A stretch of DNA of 64,000 bases from positions 558,001-622,000 of the forward strand of contig JACCIC010000151.1 in assembly GCA_018907035.1 (NCBI GenBank), read 5' to 3'. Below, piece by piece: positions 11,480-21,105 of the stretch (position 1 is the first letter of the stretch; every line of letters begins with the position of its first letter). Both the position numbers and the translations under genes were made by a program. The notes beneath the pieces were generated by a model. It saw only the letters and a program-made list of their open reading frames with translations, did no database searches and was not told the origin of the DNA. This DNA comes from Sycobia sp. Sy_11 (lineage: Eukaryota > Arthropoda > Insecta > Hymenoptera > Epichrysomallidae).

Positions 11480-12469
11480 AGTGTTACAAGGGTCGGATTT
11501 ACTTCAAATATGCACCGTTCTGTTCAATAATTTGTTTCCATCTAAACGGCAACTTCAAAATACCCCTCTCATAGAAACCCCTCTCCTTATTTGCGAAGAA
11601 CTCGGACAGCCACTTTTCACAAGCATCTTAGTCCAACTTTACACCACCAACTGCGTTCGACATGGACAGGAACAGGTGGTAATCACTTGGCGCTATGTCC
11701 GGGCTATATGGTGGATGCAATAAAACCTTCCATCCGAACTCCCGTAGCTTCTGACGAGTCATCAATGAAGTGTGCGGTCTGGCGTTGTCCTGGTGGAACA
11801 CTACACCATTCCAATTGGCCAATTGTGGATACTTCTAGTCGATAGCCTGCTTCAAGCGATCCAGTTGTTCACAGTAGATTGTAGAATTAAGCGTCTGGCT
11901 ATATGGGAGCAGCTCATAGTGGATGATTCCCTTCCAATCACACCAAACACACAGGCATCCTGGCTGTCAATCCCGGTTTGCCCACTATTTGGGACGGTCA
12001 CTATTTGCACATTTTGCCAGTCACCAACCGCTTCAAAAATGGGTCGAGTTCGTTCCGTTTCAGCAGCACATCGGAGGCACCCAAACATCAAGCTTTTTTT
12101 GTATCCAGCCTTCTGCAGATGATTTAAAATCATTTTGTGATTAACTCTTATCTCCTGGGTGATGTAACGAGATGCCAGATGCCGGTCTAGCTCGATAAAC
12201 TCCATGATTTGATTGGTGTTCGTCGTCACAGGTCTTCCGCCGGCTGGCTTATACATGGTGTTGTTTTCACCGGCTCTGAATCGTCGAAACCATTCTTTTG
12301 TGGTTCGAAGTAATAGCGCGCCATCTCCCAAAACACCATATATCTCACGGAACGTTCCTCTAGCAGATTTGCCTTTGACGAAGGAAAACTTTACAATAGC
12401 GCGAATTTCGGCGTTAGTGAACTCCATGTGTACACGTCTATAACTTTTGAACGCAATATCCAAACTAAT
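11480..12469 (-). pseudogene. Mariner transposase, broken
   Basis: Cut-and-paste transposase of the Tc1/mariner D,D34D class. The N-terminal part is open from 12,463 to 11,852, with methionines at 12,463 and near 12,427. It includes the helix-turn-helix region and the WFRRFRAG block typical of the family, then shifts frame. The catalytic core returns in another frame at 11,822-11,628, with HQDNARPH and PYSPDIAPSDYH blocks bearing the second and third catalytic Asp. At least two frameshifts separate these parts and the C-terminus is degraded, so it cannot encode an active enzyme. The BEL element sits just upstream of its start. Confidence 0.88.
12465..12469. repeat. Target-site duplication of the BEL element, left copy
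   Basis: CTAAT directly left of the LTR; the same five bases follow the other LTR at 17,870-17,874. Five bp is usual for BEL/Pao integrases. Confidence 0.85.
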
Positions 12470-13081
12470 TGTTATATTTAAAAAGATTAACTAACTTACA
12501 AAGGATTTGGAGTATGAGAAATCAATGACATAACAATTTAACGTGGAAACTGTAAGAGAAACAATTTATTAAAAGTTTGAACAACTAGTTTCTATAATTC
12601 TAAAGTAATACACGCTGTCAAATGATTGATATATCAGATAACGCTGACCGTTCGTCTCGAAGACGCAGTTGCAACTGCCTTTCAAACTGCAAGCAAGCGC
12701 CGTAGAACATCTACACGCCCCTTTTGAGGGTCTTCCCACGCTCCTTTTACAACCATATAAGCTTCAAATATCAGAAAATAAACGTTGAAAATTTCTCGCT
12801 CGGATGGTCAGCTTATGGATTAGACCCGCCCACTTTATGACCTTCTTAAAAACACCCTGAAGGACTACGCTAAAACCATCCCAATTACTTTACAATACAT
12901 ATGCGGTGCATCTAGGTTTTATAACTAGAATTCTCATTGATGCCTGCAGAGAACTTACAAGGAGGCATATAAAGAAATTTGCCCTTTCAAAGTCATACAC
13001 GTGATACACATCCGTGCTCTACGCTATTTCCAGTCAAAACGCATTATATACTATCGACAGTTTTTATGTGTAAATATGACA
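12470..13081 (-). repeat. BEL/Pao LTR (3' LTR of the minus-strand element)
   Basis: About 612 bp, TGTTATATTT at one edge and ATATGACA at the other, matching 17,259-17,869 nearly base for base. The purine-rich stretch next to its inner edge (gggcagga on the minus strand) fits a polypurine tract. The few differences between the LTRs suggest a fairly recent insertion compared with the mariner it sits in. Confidence 0.93.
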
Positions 13082-13177
13082 TCCTGCCCGGAAATATAAT
13101 GTGTTTATATTATGTGGCTAAGCTATAAGAGTCTAAAATATCTTTATTCGATTCAGTACAGTACAATAATAAATATA

Positions 13178-13227
<50 letters not shown>

Positions 13228-13253
13228 CGCTATTACATGAGATTTTTGACATA

Positions 13254-14354
13254 TTACTTATAAGAATACATTAGTGTACCAGGACGACGGGATGTACGTC
13301 CGCTACGCGTGATTACATGGTCCTGTTTTATATCAATTGGATATGGGACACTTGCTTGTGTTGTGCATTCCTTCTCATTTTGATTTGCATATTTATTCTT
13401 AAGTATACAATCTATTTCAGTATCATCAGAATTTCGAAAACTTACTTCTAACGGGTACACTCTCTGTATTGGTCTTAATATCTCTCCCCTTTCAGTTACT
13501 AACTGTAGTACTCGTATGTTGCCATCCTTTCCATTGATCATTTTCTTTACACGTGCTAAGGGCCAAGCTATACGTTTGGAATTATCATTTCCTAATAGAA
13601 CTAAATCTCCAGTCTGGATTGTTGTTACATTACATTTTTTAGATTTTTGACAAGCTAATGCACCCAAATATTCAGTTCGAAAACGACGTCTTAGCTTGTC
13701 CTTAATTTCCTGTCGATAAGAATATCGTTTTCGGAAATCTAATTTTTCTATATGATCTAAGTCAACTACATCGCTTTCAACTACGTCTTGTAAAAACATA
13801 GCCGGGGACAATGGAATTAGCTCATTTTTATTTTCACTTACAAATGTAATCGGTCGCGCATTGATTATTGCTTCGCAATCCGTAAGAGTCGTAAGCATTT
13901 TTTCGTAGGTTAAACTCGCCCTTTTACGCGTTCGTCTTAATAATCGTTTTAATATGCCTATCAACCGTTCCCAAAATCCTCCCCACCATGGTGCCGAAGG
14001 CGGGTTGAACAACCATTCTAGTTTTTGTCTTGCCACCGTGTCCTGTAATTTTTCAAAATCAATTCTCGTCAAGGCATTATTTAGACCGGTAAAATTTGTG
14101 CCGTTGTCACTGTAAATGGTATGAGGTCGCCCTCTGCGTGCAGTGAATCGTCGTAAAGCCATTAGAAAGGAAGCTACGGATATTGTGTTAACTAATTCAA
14201 GATGCACAGCCCTATAGACCGCGCATATAAAGAGGCTAATCCACGCTTTTTGACCTCCCCTCAGATGTACAGACCCAGCAAAATCAACACCGACGATTTC
14301 AAAAACTGCCGCATTCCTTATAATCAATGCTGCTTTCCCACCCGCGAAGGTCAA
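13254..14354 (-). pseudogene. BEL/Pao integrase, N-terminally truncated
   Basis: 366 codons. The DDE core is intact: VDFAG with Asp at residue 24, YSDNGTNF with Asp at 83 and GGFWERL with Glu at 129, the wide second spacing expected for BEL integrases. The C-terminal half carries the DVVLLG-like block (here GDLVLLGN) and the basic region typical of the family. The zinc-binding N-terminus and RNase H that should precede it are absent. The frame overlaps the end of the upstream RT frame by a few dozen bases in a different phase, which marks the deletion junction. Confidence 0.9.
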
Positions 14355-16011
14355 AGGCGGCTAAATTCATAACCGACTGTGCATCTCTTTTAAAATCTAA
14401 CAGTTCTTGTTCGCTATTTAGGCTAGTAACGCAGTTGTTGACATAGAAACTATTTTTTAATTTAATAATGTTTTCCCGTTTACATTTTACTGCGCTTTTA
14501 TTTTCAATCGTTGAGTTAATACAATTATTTAAATGAAGCTCAATAATCGTACTTAGAATAAACGGACTACTACATACACCAAAAACTACTCTACAATGTA
14601 TGTATATAATCAAATCGTTTTGTTCATTATACCACAGAAATCGAAATGCATCGCGGTCAGTCGGGTATATCTCGATTTGCAAAAATGCTTTTCTAATATC
14701 CGAAATTACACCTATCTTACCCTCACGAAATTTTTGTAGAACAGATGTTATACACTCCAACTCATTAGGACCCTTGTGCAAACATTCATTAAGGGAGGGG
14801 CAGTTTGGTTGCTTGGCCGATGCATCGAACACAGGTCTGATCGTGGTCGTGGAGTTCTCCTTATAAACTGGCCTGTGCGGCAGGTAGTGAACCATGCCGC
14901 GCTCTCGCTCCTCCTCAGGTACTGCTTTTATAATACCGTCCGCAAGCCACTCCTGAAATATGGCATTGTAAGCCGCGTATTTCCCCGTTGCTTGTAGACG
15001 TTTTATCGATGTTTCCAGTCGTTTACGGGCAATATTCTTATTTTCTGACAATACTGGATGGCATTCAAGCCATGGTAATTGTACCTGGTATCTGCCATTA
15101 GGACTGTGAACCACCGTCGACAAGAATATACGTTTTATTTCTGCATTTTGATCACTTTTTATTTGTACTTCTATAGGATCTCTAATGCCTATAGAGTCTA
15201 ACGACCATAATTCATGTATACTCATATTCCGTGATACCATTCCTATAGTTTTCATCGCTGCGATGTCCTGTTTTTCTTCGTCTGGCACCTCGCCCATAAG
15301 TGTCCATCCTAACAATGTCTCAAACGCTACTAATCCACCGTTTAATACATGTCTATGACCCGTTAGCAATTTTCCTGCATGATCGGCGCCTATTAATATA
15401 TCGACAGAATCACTGTCAGTGTTTAAATCACTCAATACAATGTTCATTTTCCTTAGCTCGTTAATCCACGGGCCGTACGTAATTGCAGGTATGCTATCGC
15501 AGATAACCCTTTGTTCATGGAGTATTAACTTGGCATGATAATCGCGATTTAAACTGCCAATTCCCACTGCGTACATTTTATGATTTACTATTTCAGAGCG
15601 CTGCCCGCCGAAAAGTAAATGTCTCATCTTCTGCTCTGCAATGGCATGATACTGCATCTGTTCGACAACTTTCTTAGTGATGTACGAGCGCTGCGAGCCA
15701 GAGTCTATAACAGCACGTGCAACAATCTCATTACATCCTTCGATCAATCTCACCTTCAACGTTTGCATAAACACTTTAGTATTGTTGCTCGCACTTGCGA
15801 CTGTAGCTACGTTATTTTCTACTACATCGCGGATACTTTTTTCAGCTTCCTGTTTATTTTCTTTCTCTCGACACATCAATTCTACGTGCCGTCTTCCGCA
15901 TTTTACACATTTTGTAGCTGAACGACATACCCTTGCGCCATGACCAATTTTCAGGCATTTGTAACAGGCATTTTTTTCTCTTGCGCGCTGATTTTTCTCT
16001 TCGGAACTCAT
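14299..16011 (-). pseudogene. BEL/Pao zinc knuckles, protease and reverse transcriptase
   Basis: 570 codons. Two CCHC-like knuckles near the start (residues ~16-50) are followed by an aspartic protease (VIDSGSQRSYI, about residues 106-116), a linker, and the reverse transcriptase with DIRKAFLQI and VFGVCSSPF blocks. The catalytic box reads FYVNN (14,434-14,445) where the family has YVDD, so both metal-binding aspartates are asparagines and polymerase activity should be lost. The frame stops soon after, at the deletion that removed RNase H. Confidence 0.9.
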
Positions 16012-16038
16012 ACCTCCAGCCTTCTTACAATCTGCACT

Positions 16039-17247
16039 CTAATGGCCTTTTTGGTCGCAAAAAATACAATATGGTTCACGCATTGTTGAGATGGACATAT
16101 CCTTTGTATTCGTCGGACAGCGTATTCTAGAAACCAACAAATCCCTTGCACTTGGCACATCTTTTATATCAGCACGTGGCTTCTCCCTTTTTCCCCTTTC
16201 CGTCGAGCTGTTTTCTTTCATTTGAAAACCCTTTGCGGCCATCGCTATGCTCATCTCGCCTTCGACTTCGGAACGTAGAAATTTTATCAACTGCTTAAGC
16301 TTCGTTTTCGAATCGTCAGCATCTTCTTCATCCGTGTGGTTGCTTGTATTTTGCTCCGCATAATTTCTTTGCCACGCACGAAGCAATTCTTCTGGTAACG
16401 CAGACTCCACAAGCGGAAAGAGCGTCGCCGCTCACGTATCGGTAGTTACCCCGAGCGACTCAAGTGATCGAAGGTATAATCCTAGCTTATCGAATAAACT
16501 TGCTAGATTAATGTCTTTTGCCGGTTTTATTGCTCTTTCCAACACAAGCTTGAGCAATTCTCGAACAAAAACTTCTATTTGGAGTTGTTTACGGCCGAAC
16601 CTACACTTCAGTGCCTTTATAACTTTTTCATAGTTATCACCAGTTGGTGGATAATCCTTTACTAAATCAGCAGCTCTTGAGTGTGGCTCCATCGCTTGAA
16701 CGAGATACTGGAATTTGTCTTCATTCGCAATAGTAGTATCCTCATAAATTTTTTTAAAGAGGCTCCAGAATTGGAACCAGTCCCGTACATTACCACTAAA
16801 ACACGCCAATTCAATTTTCGGCAATTTATACGTTCTCGTGACCTGTTTCTCTGATGCAGAGTTACCTATACTTTCATTAGGTTTTTCTTTCGTTTTCAAT
16901 TGCTGAAATTCTTCAGTGGCTGCTAAAAATCTCTTCTTGTAATCATCGATTTCATCAAGCTCAATCGCGATTTCATCGTCCGTAGTGTTCATGTCCTCAT
17001 ACATGATATCGATGCACTGCTCTGAGATGTTTGACAGCACTTCCATTTTTTCTGTCATGAATTTGTAAGCCACATTTAAATCAGATACGTTGCTGACAGT
17101 ACCAATACAAAATGACTCAAATGCACGCAATGCCTTAGTAAACGCTGTGCGTGCTGTTGCGCGTTTTCTTTTACACTTATCCATGTTTCTATAAAATCTC
17201 GTCACTTTCAAATCACTTGAACACTGTTCACTCCACGGTCCTGTCAC
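16039..17247 (-). pseudogene. BEL/Pao gag
   Basis: Two open segments, 17,247-16,432 (271 codons) and 16,410-16,039 (123 codons), separated by a stop and frame break near 16,430. The first has the DUF1759-type block typical of BEL gag (ACFSGNVRDWFQFW then KFQYLVQAM). The second ends at a CIFCDQKGH half-knuckle, after which a stop at 16,039 divides it from the protease/RT frame. The first Met lies next to the primer binding site, so its true start may be slightly downstream. Confidence 0.85.
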
Positions 17248-17255
17248 GGTCGCCA
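17240..17255 (-). other. BEL/Pao primer binding site
   Basis: On the minus strand, three bases after the end of the 5' LTR, TGGCGACCGTGACAGG starts with the TGG expected for pairing to a tRNA CCA end. From memory of tRNA sequences it fits a tRNA-Arg 3' end; this assignment is tentative. Confidence 0.75.
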
Positions 17256-17258
17256 GAT

Positions 17259-17869
17259 GTTATATTTAAAAATATTAACTAACTTACAAAGGATTTGGAG
17301 TATGAAAAATCAATGACATAATAATTTAACGTGGAAACTGTAAGAGAAACAATTTATTAAAAGTTTGAACATCTAGTTTCTATAATTCTAAAGTAATACA
17401 CGCTGTCAAATGATTAATATATCAGATAACGCTGATCGTTCGTCTCGAAGACGCAGTTGCAACTGCCTTTCAAACTGCAAGGAAGCGCCGTAGAACCTCT
17501 AGACGCCCCTTTCGAGGGTCTTCCCACGCTCCTTTTACAATCATATAAGCTTCAAATATCAGAAAATAAATGTTGAAAATTTCTCGCTCGGATGGTCAGC
17601 TTATGGATTAGACCCACCCACTTTATGACCTTCTTAAGAACACCCTGAAGGACTGCGTTGAAACCATCCCAATTACTTTACAATACATATGCAGTGCATC
17701 TGGGTTTTATAACTAGAATTCTCATTCATGCCTGCAGAGAACTTACAAGGAGGCATATAAAGAAATTTGTCCTTTCAAAGTCATACACGTGATACACATC
17801 CGTACTCTACGCTATTTCCAGTCAAAACGCATTATATACTATCGACAGTTTTTATGTGTAAATACGACA
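17259..17869 (-). repeat. BEL/Pao LTR (5' LTR of the minus-strand element)
   Basis: About 611 bp, TGTTATATTT to ATACGACA, pairing with 12,470-13,081. It is followed at 17,870 by the second CTAAT target duplication and then the remaining mariner sequence. Confidence 0.93.
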
Positions 17870-18011
17870 CTAATCATGCATATCGTCGTTTTGTACGTTA
17901 TGTCAAGAACTTTCAATGATGTATAGTATTACCAGACACGAGCTATGTAGCGCTTTGTACGTAGCCACGAAATTCATAAGACAATAAAGGAAGGGAAATA
18001 TTTGACAACCT

Positions 18012-18056
<45 letters not shown>

Positions 18057-18119
18057 ATATATATGTATATTATATTGTACATATTATATATACACATCTT
18101 AAGTAGGGTTTCTACTGAT

Positions 18120-18859
18120 AAATATTGTATTGGCGTGTACGGGCGGTTGATTACGATATCCCGTTGCCTCCAAACGATTTCTATAGGCAGTTATGTGTTC
18201 GGATGATAGAATGCAATGCCAGGTGTCTCTGGGCGATTTCCACGAGGAATATTGTATTTAGTACATAGAAAACGACATCCATGTATGAGGAAATCAACTT
18301 CTATGGGAAGATACGTGGTGGCACGGTAAAATACGATATCTAGGTCGTTCCGAACGATTTCTACGGGGAGTATTGTTTTTAGTCATTAGGAAGCGATGGT
18401 AGTTTTCGCGGAACGACTTCTAATGGGACTATCGTGTTTAGTTGATCGTCAACTTCTACGGGGAGTTTCGTGTTCGGATGATGGAGTACGATTTCCAGAT
18501 GATTTGGGACGACTCCTACGGAGAATTTTTTTGTCGAACGGTAGAGGATGATGTCCAGGTACGATAAGACGACTTCTACGGGGCGTATTGTGTTTAGTTG
18601 ATAGAAAACGATGTGCAGGTATGTCGAGGAAACTTCTACGGGGAGTTTTGTGTTCTATCATTTGAACAAGCAGACTCCCAGGAGTCATATTGGGGTACCT
18701 GGACATTTGATTCTACCTCCCCAACACAAATCTCTCTATTAGTTGTCCCGAGACATTTCCTATAGTACGAACATGGTACTCCTTGTAAACGTCGTCTCGA
18801 GATACTTAGACATCTATTTCTACCGCTCGAACTCGAAAGTACGATTTTCAATAGTTGTA

Positions 18860-18909
<50 letters not shown>

Positions 18910-18910
18910 T
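18120..18910 (-). repeat. 60-bp minisatellite with tail
   Basis: The motif acttctacggggag or variants recurs near 18,174, 18,233, 18,295, 18,355, 18,415, 18,509, 18,569 and 18,628, a period of about 60 bp, with one partial unit near 18,447. As 60 is divisible by three, one minus-strand frame stays open across several units (18,706-18,449) and repeats a TPRRS motif every 20 residues. The tail (ctcgaactcgaaa and a TA tract at 18,863-18,907) also follows the fragment at 1-190. Coding function is unproven. Confidence 0.8.
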
Positions 18911-19119
18911 GTTCCTAATATAAATGCTCATATTAGCGGCATGGTATCGGGAAGGAAAAGTTATGTACAAATATTAATATTCAAGTAGGTCCATTTTTAT
19001 TAGTATTTGCTGTACGGGCCAATATACGTGAGCCAATCAGGGCTCAGAGAAGTGAGTCATTGCCCTCGAGAGATGAAGAAGGAGATCAAATGAAAGGAAA
19101 CGAGGCGAGTAGATAAGCT

Positions 19120-19345
19120 ATGAGATTTCTGGATCACTTCCGGTGTGATTCCGAACTCTCATAGCTCACAGCGCTTACGTCACAGACTCTGACGTCACGC
19201 GTAGTTCCAGATTACTACCAGTGATCCAGAAATCTCATAGCTTACAGCGGTTACGTCACGAACGACATGCGCAGTTCTGGGATGATCCAGAACGCCCATA
19301 GCTTACAACGTCGATGTCACAGGCCCTGACGTCACGGGCCTTACG
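19120..19345. repeat. Repeats carrying CRE-like TGACGTCA sites
   Basis: Roughly 70-80 bp diverged units built from tctcatagctyacagcg plus rttacgtcac. Perfect TGACGTCA palindromes occur at 19,190-19,197 and 19,327-19,334, with several TTACGTCA half-site variants between. TGACGTCA is the known binding site of CREB/ATF factors; whether any regulation occurs here is unknown. Confidence 0.65.
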
Positions 19346-19367
19346 TCAGCGACATTTAGCACCATAT

Positions 19368-19369
<2 letters not shown>

Positions 19370-19411
<42 letters not shown>

Positions 19412-19660
19412 GAGAGAGAGAAAAGTATCTAGTTCTCTCTCATAACGCGCTATTTTTTAAATACTATGCCGTACGGCCACTAGCGGTTTATGTATGAAAG
19501 AGTGCGCTATATACTTTTCTCGCTGACAATACTAGTTGAATGTTAGAGAGAGAGAAAAGTATATAGCTTTCACTTTTTCAATACCATCCGCTGTATTACA
19601 GAGGAGGGTCTATGATGTCCATGGGAGCTAGACGGAGAGAGAACAATATACTTTTCTCTC
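19370..19660. repeat. TC tract with flanking agagagaaaagtat repeats
   Basis: A (TC)n run at 19,370-19,409 flips directly into GA repeats. The phrase agagagagaaaagtat recurs near 19,413 and 19,548 and in inverted form near 19,645. From 19,660 to 21,100 I see no gene; the 68-codon minus-strand ORF at 20,244-20,450 has no recognisable feature. Confidence 0.6.
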
Positions 19661-21105
19661 CCTCTGCCAGGGCCCTCATCTTACACAATTACCGCGGTCA
19701 CGTTGCTATCCACATGCATGGACGTGTTTACGTTAATTCGAGGAGGACGATTTTGTAATCGTTTTTTTTATTATTGCTATCTGACGCAGGCAACTCAGTT
19801 GAAAATTACACGCCTGTATGTGTGTATGTATGTGGTATTGCAATTCACAATGTTTATTTTTGACGAGTAAAAACTCTACTTTATCCGTGTTTCGAAATAG
19901 TATTTTTTTAATAGTTTTACATTATGCAGAGCACACGTAACTTTGTTCGCTGCATTATGATTGACGCATACTGTTGGAGTATTGTTGCGCTTCTGTTTCT
20001 TCCACTTGCAGAATGGTAAATTTACAGTATTAATATCGTAAAGATGAATTTATTATTAATATAATCTTCGCAGGCATTTTTTGATTGAATTTTGATACAC
20101 GTTCGAGTACGGCAGCTTGTATGCGATTAGTAGAGAAAAAGAAGATTTTTCTACACAAGGCAGGCAGCTCAGTCGAAACTCTGTTTCGAAAACATTACAA
20201 CATCAATGAAAAGTTTTTTCTCTATAGATGAATTTTACTTGTATTACGTATACATTAAAAATAAACCTGTTTCATCAATTTCTTGCAGCCTTCGATGATG
20301 ATTTTTGAGTATCCAAGATTTTAGTAAATATGTATTCTGTACTGCGCATAATGTATGATGACTGCAGTACGTATTGTCTGAAACTTGTAATTTCCATAAT
20401 GGAGGGCACTTTAAGTCCTCAAGCTTTTTAATATTGTTTGATTTCTTCATATGCTATATTACCAGAACTCCATGGTATCCTGTGATGATTACGTTCTAAC
20501 CATTGATTCTCACTCTTTTCTTTCTCAGATAGTCTACACCATTTCTTTCGGTGCTTGAAAAAAATAAATTATTGGTGCATCATCTTCAAAATTCAATTCT
20601 TTCAAAATAAATTCATTCAAAGAGCTTTTTAAGCCTTGAACGTCCACAATGTACTCCATAATGAGTAAGAATGATTTTTTTTATTATCCAATTGCTTTTA
20701 TAGATAAATAAACATCCCCTCTATTCTCTTTTCATTGCATATGCAATTGTTATATTATATATTACGGATTACTCGCATATATTGCTTTTCAGTAATTTTT
20801 AATTCAGTTAAGCTTTTCATTTAAAGCAAGAGATATAAGTTTTACTTGAAAAGTAAAAGGATATTTTCCAGCATATACCAGGCATGCTGCTATATCAAAC
20901 TTTACTTCTACAGAAAACTCACTGTAACAAACAAAATTTTGACACTTCTCTAGTTATAGAAGTAAGATGAAGCAGCAAGTTTACACAGTATAGATTTAAA
21001 TTTCAAACTATTCACATCTTTATATATTGGTAGCTTGTCGTGATCAGCTTTTTTTACCCTATACAAGTGACGGATATTTATAGAAAACAAATTATAGTGA
21101 AATAG

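Larger units (their letters stand above)
12470..17869 (-). mobile_element. BEL/Pao LTR retrotransposon, internally deleted
   Basis: A 5.4-kb element with two ~611-bp LTRs and a CTAAT target duplication. Next to the 5' LTR lies a primer binding site (17,240-17,255). Internally it has gag, then protease plus reverse transcriptase, then integrase, all on the minus strand. The RNase H and N-terminal integrase region is missing, so it is shorter than full-length relatives (usually 6-7 kb). A TA tract of about 45 bp lies at 13,181-13,227 between integrase and the 3' LTR. Confidence 0.92.
11422..18015 (-). mobile_element. Mariner element interrupted by a BEL/Pao insertion
   Basis: The left TIR begins TTAGGTTGTCAAATATTTCC at 11,422 after a TA. 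The inverse (ggaaatatttgacaacctaa) ends at 18,013-18,015 and is followed by TA. The two mariner parts (11,422-12,469 and 17,870-18,015) sum to about 1.19 kb, the normal size for the family. They are separated by an LTR element with its own 5-bp target duplication, so the mariner is the older insertion. Confidence 0.88.

Noticed and set aside
18174..18660. CRISPR-like array
   Set aside because: Regular spacing comes from a continuous 60-bp minisatellite; there are no unique spacers between identical repeats, and the sequence is eukaryotic.
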